A program made the position numbers and the translations under genes. From Castellaniella sp047971665 (GTDB lineage Bacteria; Pseudomonadota; Gammaproteobacteria; Burkholderiales; Burkholderiaceae_B): DNA of 64,000 nt. The DNA is taken from contig NZ_JBKEAA010000015.1 in the NCBI RefSeq assembly GCF_047971665.1, positions 40,775-104,774 of the forward strand, read 5' to 3'. Of this stretch, positions 30,693-37,603 are shown piece by piece. The notes beneath the pieces were generated by a model, which worked only from the letters and a program-made list of their open reading frames with translations, made no database searches and had not been told where the DNA came from. Numbering within the stretch: the first letter of the stretch is position 1; each line of letters begins with the position of its first letter.

Positions 30693-31993
30693 CGGCCCGG
30701 CCCGGCGTCGGGTTTCAGGTCCACCAGATAGGTGCCTTCCAGCGGGACCGCCAGAAACCGGTCGTTGATCTCGCGCAGCGTGGCGGCGGGGTCCACGTCG
30801 GCGAAACGGTCCGGGTGGATCCAGTGCGCCAGCGCCTCGATGAACACGACATGCAGCGGCGAATCGTTGAATGCGTGCCAGATGCCGTGGCTGTTGCCCG
30901 AGCGCACGGCCGGCAGCGCGTCCAGATGATTGGCCTCGATCAGCCGGGTCAGACTGGCGCGCGCGGCTGTTGCGTCCACTCCGGCGCCGATCGTCAGGCC
31001 GGCGCCTTTGCGCGAGCCGGTGCCGGTAGCGATATAGACCGTGGGCGCGCGGGCGTTGATGTATTCGAAATTCAGCTTGCCGGTGGCGCTTTTGAGCACG
31101 TCGGCGCCGATGTTGCGGCCGCCCGCGTAGGTGATCATGTCGTTGAAGGTGCCCGTGCCCGGCGAGTTGCAGCAATCGGTGCTGCCCGCGTGCGCGTGCA
31201 CAAAGACCGGCGTGCGTTGATCCGCCGGCAGATCGGCCAGCCGCGCGGCGATGGTGCGCATGTGCTGCTGATAAAAGGCGACGAACGCCTCGGTCCGTTC
31301 CGCCTGACCGATGGCGTGACCCAGGGCGCGCAGGCTGGGCACGGTGTTTCGCATCGGATGGATGAAGAAATCGATCACGATCACCGGCACGCCGGCCGAT
31401 TCCAGCCGGCCGATCAGCGGCGAGTCGCTGGCGGGCTGACCGGGAGCGAGCCCGGCGAACGAGGCGCTCATGACGACCAGGTCGGGGCGCAGGGCCAGCG
31501 TGCGTTCCACGGAAAACGAATCGGGCGTGTGCCGGCCCACGACCGGCACCTTGGCCAGCGCGGGAAAGCGTTTCAGGGCGGCCTGATAATCCGGCGCGAA
31601 CGAAGTCCGGAATTCGTCCGACCAGCCCGCCAGCAGGGCGGCCGGGTCCGGTGACAGCAGAGACAGCACCTGGAAATGCCGGGCCTGCGCCAGGACGATC
31701 CGTTGCGCGGGAGCCGGCAGCGTGATCTGACGGCCCAGGATGTCGGCGACCTCGATCGGGGCGGCGCTCGCCGCGCCGGCCAGGCAGGCCAGGCTAAGCG
31801 GCAGCGCCCGCAGGCATCGCCACGACGGAACGCGCCGTGTCAGACCCTGCGGCGATAGAGCATGCAACGTCAGACCCTGCGGCGACAGAACGTGCCACGA
31901 CAGGATGCGCAGACGCCAGAACGACGGGCGATGCAGAAAGATCAGCGGCAGGGCGCGCAGAAAACGTAGAAAAGCAGGCATGGTCTGATTCAT
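30689..31993 (-). CDS. Iron-siderophore ABC transporter, periplasmic binding protein
   Basis: Class III periplasmic binding protein (FepB/FhuD/BtuF fold) for the ferric siderophore. After the signal region it shows VADILGRQITLPAPAQRIVLAQ, VPVVGRHTPDSFSVERTLALRPDLVV and FNDMITYAGGRNIGAD. The 434 residues are unusually long at the N-terminus: about 75 residues with two hydrophobic Arg-rich stretches and a twice-repeated LSPQGLT lie before the likely cleavage site AGAASA. The start at 31993 is one base after the ATPase stop. Either a long signal region or a start further down is used; no good ATG/GTG is found inside. Confidence 0.87.
   Translation of the reverse strand: MNQTMPAFLRFLRALPLIFLHRPSFWRLRILSWHVLSPQGLTLHALSPQGLTRRVPSWRCLRALPLSLACLAGAASAAPIEVADILGRQITLPAPAQRIVLAQARHFQVLSLLSPDPAALLAGWSDEFRTSFAPDYQAALKRFPALAKVPVVGRHTPDSFSVERTLALRPDLVVMSASFAGLAPGQPASDSPLIGRLESAGVPVIVIDFFIHPMRNTVPSLRALGHAIGQAERTEAFVAFYQQHMRTIAARLADLPADQRTPVFVHAHAGSTDCCNSPGTGTFNDMITYAGGRNIGADVLKSATGKLNFEYINARAPTVYIATGTGSRKGAGLTIGAGVDATAARASLTRLIEANHLDALPAVRSGNSHGIWHAFNDSPLHVVFIEALAHWIHPDRFADVDPAATLREINDRFLAVPLEGTYLVDLKPDAGPGR
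31839..31898. repeat. 30-bp in-frame tandem duplication in the binding-protein signal region
   Basis: Two near-identical 30-bp units starting GTCAGACCCTGCGGCGA (31839-31868 and 31869-31898), with decayed traces on either side. They encode the repeated LSPQGLT in the N-terminal region of the periplasmic binding protein. Because 30 is a multiple of three, copy-number change would lengthen or shorten the signal region without a frameshift. Confidence 0.8.
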
Positions 31994-31994
31994 C

Positions 31995-32786
31995 TCAGGA
32001 GGCCGGCGGGCAAAGCCCGTCGATCAGGACGTGGGACAGCCCGCGCGAGCAGGTTTCCACCCGGGCGTCGACCTGGTAGACCCGGGCCAGGGATTCGGCC
32101 GTGATGACCTGATCCGGGCGGCCGTGACCGACCAGCGCGCCGTCGCGGATCAGCAGGGCCTCGTCGCTGCGTTGCAGGGCGATGTTCAGATCGTGCAGCA
32201 CGATCAGCGTGGTCAGGCCGTGCTCGCGGGTTTCCTGTGCCAGCAGATCCATCACGTGGCACTGGTAGTTCAGGTCCAGGGCCGACAGCGGCTCGTCGAG
32301 CAGCAGCAGGCGCGGAGTGCGGATCAGGGCCTGAGCCAGACCCACGAGTTGTTTCTGGCCACCGGACAACTGATCCAGATAGTGCATGGCCAGGTGCTCG
32401 ATGCCCAGGCGGCCGAGCACCTCCAGGATGCGCTGCGGGCTGGCATCCTGGGCGTGCGGATCCAGGTCCGAAGCGCGCGCGGCCACCATCACGGACTCGA
32501 AGACCCGCAGGTGCACGGCGGCCGGCAGGGACTGGGGCAGGTAGACCACGCGCTGCGCGCGGCGTTCGAACGACAGTTGCGTCAGGTCCTGGCCGTCCAG
32601 CATCACCTGGCCGCCGGTGACTTTCAGCAGGCCCGCCAGGGCTTTGAGCAGCGTCGATTTGCCACTGCCGTTGGGTCCCAGCAGGGACACCATCTGGCCG
32701 GGCAGCAGCGGTCCCGCGGAAAGATCATGGAGGATGGGGCGGCGGCCGTAGGCGACCGACAGGTTCTGGATCTGCAGCATGGTCAT
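31995..32786 (-). CDS. Iron-siderophore ABC transporter, ATP-binding protein (FepC/FecE type)
   Basis: ATPase of the ferric-siderophore importer, 263 residues. Walker A GPNGSGKST, the signature LSGGQKQLVGLAQAL, Walker B LLLLDEPLSALD and the switch His in IVLHDLN are intact. The QSLPAAVHLRVFESVMVAAR segment after the Q-loop is typical for FecE-family ATPases. The start ATG overlaps the permease stop by four bases. It works with the single FecCD permease upstream and the binding protein downstream. Confidence 0.94.
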   Translation of the reverse strand: MTMLQIQNLSVAYGRRPILHDLSAGPLLPGQMVSLLGPNGSGKSTLLKALAGLLKVTGGQVMLDGQDLTQLSFERRAQRVVYLPQSLPAAVHLRVFESVMVAARASDLDPHAQDASPQRILEVLGRLGIEHLAMHYLDQLSGGQKQLVGLAQALIRTPRLLLLDEPLSALDLNYQCHVMDLLAQETREHGLTTLIVLHDLNIALQRSDEALLIRDGALVGHGRPDQVITAESLARVYQVDARVETCSRGLSHVLIDGLCPPAS

Positions 32787-33838
32787 TTCATCTGCCGGCG
32801 CAGCACCACCGCCAGGAAGAACGGCACTCCGACCAGCGACGTGACGATGCCCACCGGCACGATGATGCCGGGCACGATGTTTTTCGAGGCGATCGAGGCC
32901 AGCGACAGGATCGTCCCGCCCACCAGGGCGCTGCCCGGCAGATAGAACCGGTGATCCTCGCCGAACAGGCGGCGTGCGATGTGCGGCGCGATCAGGCCGA
33001 CGAAGCCGATGGTGCCGACGAACGACACCGCCAGCGCGGCCAGCACGCTGATGCGCACCAGCGCCGTCAGCCGCAGGCGCGGTACATCGATGCCGAAGCT
33101 CGCGGCGCGGTCTTCGCCCAGGCGCAGCGCGGTCAGTTTCCAGGTGTCGCGCAGCGACAGCGGCAGCAGCACCGCGAAGGCCAGCAGCAGGATGCCGACC
33201 TTGGGCCAGGACGAGCGCGCCAGGCTGCCCATGGTCCAGAACACCAGTCCTTGCAGGGCCTCGGCGCTGGCGACGAACTGCACCAGCGACACGGCGGCGT
33301 TGAAAGAGAACACCAGCGCGATGCCGAACAGCACCAGCCCGGAGGTGCTCATCGAACCCCAGCGGGCCACCGCATCGAGCAGCAGCGCCGAGATCAGCGC
33401 GAAAACGAACGCGTTGGCGGCGATCGTCCAGGATGGCGGCACGCCCGGCAGCGACAGGCCCAGCACGATGGCGAGTGACGCGCCGAAGGCCGCCGCCGAG
33501 GAAATCCCCAGGGTGAACGGACTGGCCAGCGGGTTGTTCAGGATCGTCTGCATTTCCCCGCCCGCCAGGCCCAGGGCCAATCCCACCGCCACCGCCATCA
33601 GGGCATAGGGCAGGCGGATGTCCCAGACGATGACGCGGGTGGTCGGGTCGGCCTGGTCAGGGTGAAAGAGCGCATGGCTCAGGTCCGGCCAGCCCAGACC
33701 CGAGGGCCCCAGCATGAAGTCCGCCAGGATCGAGGCGAGGATGACGACCGACAGCAGCGCCACCAGCAGCCAGCGGCGGCGCAGCATGCGCCGGTAGTCC
33801 ATCAGGACCGGAGCGGAAGTCGTCAGCAAATCATTCAT
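32783..33838 (-). CDS. Iron-siderophore ABC transporter permease (FecCD family)
   Basis: Inner-membrane permease, 351 residues with about ten helices. FecCD marks include WDIRLPYALMAVAVGLALGLAGGEMQTILNNPLASPFTLGIS, GMALVF-like LFGIALVFSFNAAVS and the coupling segment GLIAPHIARRLFGEDHRFYLP. Only one permease gene is present, unlike the FepD/FepG pair of E. coli, so a homodimer as in BtuC is expected. First gene of the uptake operon that continues through ATPase, binding protein, esterase and phosphopantetheinyl transferase. Confidence 0.93.
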   Translation of the reverse strand: MNDLLTTSAPVLMDYRRMLRRRWLLVALLSVVILASILADFMLGPSGLGWPDLSHALFHPDQADPTTRVIVWDIRLPYALMAVAVGLALGLAGGEMQTILNNPLASPFTLGISSAAAFGASLAIVLGLSLPGVPPSWTIAANAFVFALISALLLDAVARWGSMSTSGLVLFGIALVFSFNAAVSLVQFVASAEALQGLVFWTMGSLARSSWPKVGILLLAFAVLLPLSLRDTWKLTALRLGEDRAASFGIDVPRLRLTALVRISVLAALAVSFVGTIGFVGLIAPHIARRLFGEDHRFYLPGSALVGGTILSLASIASKNIVPGIIVPVGIVTSLVGVPFFLAVVLRRQMK

Positions 33839-33897
33839 GCGAGAAGAAAACAGGCCCGTCGCGCAAGGCGGCCGGCGCGAAGCAGAGGGGGAATCCA

Positions 33898-33925
33898 GAT
33901 AGAATGAGAAACGTTTACGGTTGCG
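33898..33925. promoter_or_regulatory. Putative iron-responsive site between permease and esterase genes
   Basis: The 102-bp divergent gap holds an AT-rich block around GATAGAATGAGAAACGTTTAC. AATGAGAA is Fur-box-like, but the overall match to the Fur consensus is weak. The core AGAAACGTTTA (33907-33917) recurs exactly upstream of the FepA-like gene. A shared iron-related site is likely; whether Fur binds is unproven. Confidence 0.45.
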
Positions 33926-33940
33926 TCAGTATAGTGGAAC

Positions 33941-34816
33941 ATGATTTCGCCTGCCTTCGATCTACCGCTTGAAGACGGCCGCACCTGCACCGTGCGGGTC
34001 GCTGCGCCGCCCGGCTGCATGCCGGCGCACGGCTGGCCCGTGGCCTACGTGCTGGATCTCAAGCAGTTCGAATCGATGCGCGCCGATCCCCGGGGGCTGC
34101 CCGGCTTGCTGGTGGGCCTGGGGCCGGGGGTTCCCGAGGACCGGCGTTGGGACTATACGCCACTGGGCGCTGGCCGCCGCGTGGGCAGGAGCGATGAGAC
34201 CCGCGGCGCGGCCAGCGCCGCGCCTCCTGGCCTGCGCGTCGGCGCGGCCCGCTGGCTGCGCGTGCTGGATCGGGTGCGCGCGCAGGTGGCCCGCGACTGG
34301 CGCCTGGATTCCCGCCATCAGGTGCTGTGCGGTCATTCCCTGGGCGCGCTGTTCGCGCTGTACGTCCTGACCCATCGGGCCCGGGCCTTCGAGGGCTACG
34401 TGTTGTCCAGTCCTTCCGTCTGGTGGGGCGACCATTACGCCATCCGTCTGCTGCGTCGTCGCCGGGCGTGGTTGTGCGCCCGGCAGATGCCGTCCCTGGG
34501 GGTGCGGCTGACCGTGGGCGCGCACGAGCAGGGTCTGGCGCCCGAGGAGTACGGTTGCGCGATCCCCGCCGAGGAGCGGGCTCGGCGTCTGGCGCTGCGC
34601 CGCGCCCGCGCCATGGTCGATGGCATGCATGAACTGGCCGGCACGCTGGCCCGATGTCCCGGGCTGCGGCTGGACAGCGCCGTGCTGCCCGGACATACCC
34701 ATCAGAGCGCGCCTGTCGAGGCCCTGATGTCCGGTTGGCGCTGGTTGCTGGCGGGCGCCTCCGGCGAGGAGACGCCCGCCGCCGGGACGGATCCGGCAGG
34801 GCACGGGCGGAGATAA
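33941..34816 (+). CDS. IroE-like alpha/beta-hydrolase, copy B
   Basis: Second predicted siderophore esterase, 291 residues. Nucleophile motif CGHSLGALFALYVLTHRARAF, then LSSPSVWWGDHYAI and a possible catalytic His in LPGHTHQSAP. It resembles the copy at 29826 in layout (the S-P-S-x-W-W segment) but is clearly diverged and very rich in Arg/Ala. No signal peptide. It is transcribed alone, divergent from the importer operon, from the same presumed iron-regulated gap. Alternatives within COG2819 cannot be excluded. Confidence 0.78.
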   Translation: MISPAFDLPLEDGRTCTVRVAAPPGCMPAHGWPVAYVLDLKQFESMRADPRGLPGLLVGLGPGVPEDRRWDYTPLGAGRRVGRSDETRGAASAAPPGLRVGAARWLRVLDRVRAQVARDWRLDSRHQVLCGHSLGALFALYVLTHRARAFEGYVLSSPSVWWGDHYAIRLLRRRRAWLCARQMPSLGVRLTVGAHEQGLAPEEYGCAIPAEERARRLALRRARAMVDGMHELAGTLARCPGLRLDSAVLPGHTHQSAPVEALMSGWRWLLAGASGEETPAAGTDPAGHGRR

Positions 34817-34823
34817 AGAAAAA

Positions 34824-34849
34824 GCCGGCCCGGTGCTCACCGGGCCGGC
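34824..34849. terminator. Terminator between esterase B and the DUF937 gene
   Basis: Perfect 12-bp inverted repeat GCCGGCCCGGTG / CACCGGGCCGGC (34824-34835 and 34838-34849). On the minus strand it is followed by TTTTTCTTT, a classical intrinsic terminator for the DUF937 gene; it may also stop the convergent esterase transcript ending at 34816. Confidence 0.88.
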
Positions 34850-34902
34850 CTCATGCGCCGGCATCCAAAAGGGCAGCGCCCCCTCGGCGCGCGGCACGAT
34901 GC

Positions 34903-35484
34903 CTATTTGCGCGCCATGCGCAGGATGTCGTCCAGCGCGTTGCCGTCGCCGTTGGCGTCGAGCAGGGTGTTCAGGGTGCCGAGCAGGCCCCCCGAGGACT
35001 GCCCGCCGCCCTGGTTCTGGCCGCCGAGCCCGCCCAGCAGGCCGTCCAGCAGACCTTCCATGGGCGAGGACGAGGCCGCCTGACTGGCGCCACCGCCCTG
35101 ACGGGACATGAATCCCGCGACCAGCGTGGCCAGCAGCGGCAGCATCTGCTTGAGCAGCGAAGGATCCAGCCCGCTGCCCGAGGACGCGTGTTGCGCCACG
35201 GTGCGGCTGACGTCTTTCGAGCCGAAGATCTGCCCCAGGACGTCATTGCCCCGGTCCGCATCGGCCGGGCTCAGATTGCCGGCATCGCCCTCGAGACCCA
35301 TGCCGCCGAACTGGGACAGCAGGCCTTCGAGCCCGCCAGCGCCCTGCGCCTGTTTCTGGAAACCGCCCATCACGGCCGGCAGCAGCGCCTCGGCGCCGCT
35401 GGCCGCCTGGGTTTCGGAGATACCGAGCTGTCGGGCGATGGATTCCAGTCCGCCCGCCTGGGCGAGAAGGTCCGTGATTTGCAT
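34903..35484 (-). CDS. DUF937 (YidB-like) domain protein
   Basis: Protein of unknown function, 193 residues. The N-terminus MQITDLLAQAGGLESIARQLGISETQAASGAEALLPAVMGG and the repeated DILGQIFG-type segments mark it as DUF937. The second half is a Gly/Gln/Ser-rich linker followed by LLGTLNTLLDANGDGNALDDIL. No signal peptide or catalytic motif. It sits 35 bases downstream of the DUF3597 gene on the same strand, with a terminator after it, so the two form a small operon unrelated in appearance to the siderophore genes around it. Confidence 0.85.
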   Translation of the reverse strand: MQITDLLAQAGGLESIARQLGISETQAASGAEALLPAVMGGFQKQAQGAGGLEGLLSQFGGMGLEGDAGNLSPADADRGNDVLGQIFGSKDVSRTVAQHASSGSGLDPSLLKQMLPLLATLVAGFMSRQGGGASQAASSSPMEGLLDGLLGGLGGQNQGGGQSSGGLLGTLNTLLDANGDGNALDDILRMARK

Positions 35485-35519
35485 GATAGGGCTCCTGGCC
35501 GGACGCGCCGGCCATCTGG

Positions 35520-35900
35520 TTAGTTGAGGAGTTCGGCCGGGACGTTGCCGCCGTTTTCAGCCAGGCGGGCCAGTACGGCCTTGTGCAGCCACATGTTCAT
35601 CTGTGCGGAATCGCCCATCTTGTCGGCCGGGCAGCCGAGTTCCGTGGCCAGTTCCTTGCGCGCGTTCAGGCTGCTGTCCATGTCGAGCAGCTTGAGCAGA
35701 TCGACGATGGACGTTTTCCAGTTCAGCTTCTGGGCGTTGGCAGCGGCTTTTTGTTCCAGTTGGCCGACCACGTCCACGACGGAAATCGCCTTGCCGGCGG
35801 CAGCGGGGGCGGCAGCCGAAGCGGCCGCCGCGTCAGGCACCGGTGCGGCTTGCGCACCGCCGAAGCCCAGTTTTTCGAGAATGGTGCTGAACAGACCCAT
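35520..35900 (-). CDS. DUF3597 domain protein
   Basis: Small protein of 126 residues and unknown function. It starts MGLFSTILEKLGFGG, has an Ala/Pro-rich linker (residues 15-37) and then the DUF3597 domain VVDVVGQLEQKAAANAQKLNWKTSIVDLLKLLDMDSSLNARKELA with AQMNMWLHKAVLARLAENGG. The domain resembles LysM-associated cytoplasmic proteins in other proteobacteria. It probably forms an operon with the DUF937 gene downstream. Confidence 0.85.
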   Translation of the reverse strand: MGLFSTILEKLGFGGAQAAPVPDAAAASAAAPAAAGKAISVVDVVGQLEQKAAANAQKLNWKTSIVDLLKLLDMDSSLNARKELATELGCPADKMGDSAQMNMWLHKAVLARLAENGGNVPAELLN

Positions 35901-36035
35901 GGCGATCTCCTTGAGGTTCCGATGAATGAAGGTCGAGGAGGAATTTGACCATCTCCAGCGCGCGGCGGGGAAATATTTGACATTATTTGACGTGGTGGTG
36001 CGGCGCGCGGCCGCAAGATGCTATAGTTCCCAATC

Positions 36036-36055
36036 AATATTCATTCTCATTCGCA
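36036..36055. promoter_or_regulatory. Fur box upstream of the FecI-like sigma factor gene
   Basis: AATATTCATTCTCATTCGC, read on the other strand as GCGAATGAGAATGAATATT, matches about 13 of 19 Fur consensus positions. It lies some 67 bases before the sigma factor start. Fur control of fecI-type genes is the rule in such surface-signalling systems. Confidence 0.7.
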
Positions 36056-36082
36056 TCAAAGGGAATACGGCTGATCCTTGCC

Positions 36083-36106
36083 GGATACCCGGATACCCGG
36101 ATACCC
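36083..36106. repeat. Three 8-bp tandem repeats in the sigma factor leader
   Basis: GGATACCC occurs three times in direct succession (36083-36090, 36091-36098, 36099-36106), between the Fur box and the start codon at 36122. The unit is not a multiple of three but lies in the untranslated leader, so copy-number changes would alter leader length rather than reading frame. Confidence 0.85.
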
Positions 36107-36121
36107 GGAGACCGGCACCGC

Positions 36122-36631
36122 ATGGAATCCACCAAGCCGGGCGCGGGCGGCCTGGTCGCCAGCCTGACCCATCATTACGACGACCTGGTCGGATACGTCG
36201 GCCGCCGCTTCGGCGACAACGACTTCGCGCGCGACGTGGTGCACGAAGTCTGCGCCGACCTGCTCGACCGGCCCGAGCCCGCCGGGGTGCGCGAGCCGCT
36301 GGCCTTCCTGCGCCGCGTGCTGCGCAACCGCGCGATCGACCGGCGACGCGGCGATGCCGTGCGCGCCCGACTGGCGGAAACGCTGGCGGGCAGTGCGGTC
36401 CGGGCGGACCAGGAGGACGCCGCTACCCGCCTGCGCGGGATGCAGGCGACCGAGGCGCTCGCCGACGTGATCCTCGCCCTGCCCGATCGGGCGCGCCAGG
36501 TCTTCATCCTGCACCGCCTGTACGACATGCCCCAGACGGCGATCGCCGGCGAACTGGGCCTGTCCCTCAATGCCGTCGCCAAGCATTACGCGGCGGCGGT
36601 CCGGCGCATCCGCGAACGGTGGGTGCCCTGA
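36122..36631 (+). CDS. ECF sigma factor, FecI-like
   Basis: Extracytoplasmic-function sigma factor of 169 residues. Region 2 is seen in LTHHYDDLVGYVGRRFGDNDFARDVVHEVCADLL and region 4 in LPDRARQVFILHRLYDMPQTAIAGELGLSLNAVAKHYAAAVRRI, both typical of FecI/PvdS-type iron-starvation sigmas. It should direct transcription of the receptor gene at 37604. The start MESTKPGAGG is chosen because it begins where homology to the family begins; the frame is open further upstream but crosses the Fur box. The stop overlaps the anti-sigma start (TGATG). Confidence 0.9.
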   Translation: MESTKPGAGGLVASLTHHYDDLVGYVGRRFGDNDFARDVVHEVCADLLDRPEPAGVREPLAFLRRVLRNRAIDRRRGDAVRARLAETLAGSAVRADQEDAATRLRGMQATEALADVILALPDRARQVFILHRLYDMPQTAIAGELGLSLNAVAKHYAAAVRRIRERWVP

Positions 36632-37497
36632 TGAGCGATCCGAGCGCTTCCCGGCCCGCCGAACGCCCGCCGCGGACGGAGACCGCGTCCGCCGACCCCC
36701 TCATGCCGTTCGAGGACGCCTTGCGGGCCTGTCTGCCCTCGCGCGAGGAGATCCTGCGCGAGGCCAAGGCGCAGACGGCGCGGCGCCGGTTGCGGCGGCG
36801 CCAGGGCGTGGCGGCCGCTTGTGTGGCGCTGTGCGCGGGATTGTGGGCCTGGAACCCGGTGCTGAAGGAACGCACCGTGGTCGTGGCGGCGGGGGTGCCG
36901 CGCGCCTGGACGGCGCATGACGGCACGGTGGTCGCGCTCGACAGCCGCTCGTCCCTCACGATGCGGCTGCGCCTGCGATCCCGCGAATTGCGTCTGAACG
37001 CCGGCCAGGCCGTGCTGGACGTGGCCGCGAACTGGCGGCCGCTGCGCGTGCACGTGGGCGATACGGTCATCCGCGACATCGGCACCGTCTTTCGCGTGCG
37101 GCGCGAGGGCGACGCCGCCCAGGTCGCCGTGCTGGAGGGGCGGGTCGAGGTCTCGGGGCCGTCCGGACGGGCCGAGCTGGGCGCCGGACAGTCGCTGGAT
37201 CTCGGGACGCTGCGTCCGCTGCCCGCCAGCGTGGCCGGACTGGAGCGCGAGACCGCCTGGCGCGAAGGCCGACTGCGGTTCGACGGCACCCCGCTGCCCG
37301 ACGTGCTGGCGCTGCTGAGCCATTACCGCGCCGCGCCCGTCCGCTGGGCGGGCGGCCCCGTCGCCGGGCCCGCGCCGCGCCTGTCGGGCGAATACCGCAT
37401 CCGGGACGTCGAGGCGCTCATCGTCAGCCTGCCCGCCATCCTGCCCCTGCGGATCGACCGCCGTCCGGACGGCACCGTCCTGGTTTCGGCCCGGTAA
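36631..37497 (+). CDS. FecR-like anti-sigma/transmembrane regulator
   Basis: Inner-membrane regulator, 288 residues, that relays the signal from the receptor to the sigma factor. An Arg-rich cytoplasmic segment (TARRRLRRRQG) precedes one membrane helix (GVAAACVALCAGLWAWNP, about 60-77). The periplasmic FecR domain follows (TAHDGTVVALDSRSSLTMRL, VHVGDTVIRDIGTVFRVRREGDAAQVAVLEGRVEV). It starts on the last base of the sigma factor stop, so both are co-translated. The C-terminal part should bind the signalling domain of the receptor encoded next. Confidence 0.9.
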   Translation: MSDPSASRPAERPPRTETASADPLMPFEDALRACLPSREEILREAKAQTARRRLRRRQGVAAACVALCAGLWAWNPVLKERTVVVAAGVPRAWTAHDGTVVALDSRSSLTMRLRLRSRELRLNAGQAVLDVAANWRPLRVHVGDTVIRDIGTVFRVRREGDAAQVAVLEGRVEVSGPSGRAELGAGQSLDLGTLRPLPASVAGLERETAWREGRLRFDGTPLPDVLALLSHYRAAPVRWAGGPVAGPAPRLSGEYRIRDVEALIVSLPAILPLRIDRRPDGTVLVSAR

Positions 37498-37603
37498 ATC
37501 GTAAAAATTCGTAACGAGATGTCCATGTCGGGTCGCGCCGGATCGTCATTGCTCCTGATTTGATCAATTCTCAATCTCGTTATTGGCACAGGGAGTGAAG
37601 ACG

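Noticed and set aside
35901..36000. A further promoter or small gene between DUF3597 and the Fur box
   Set aside because: Only short AT-rich segments and no consistent start signal or conserved frame were found.
36061..36121. A CRISPR-like array at the GGATACCC repeats
   Set aside because: The units are only 8 bp, directly adjacent and without spacers, so it is a simple tandem repeat.
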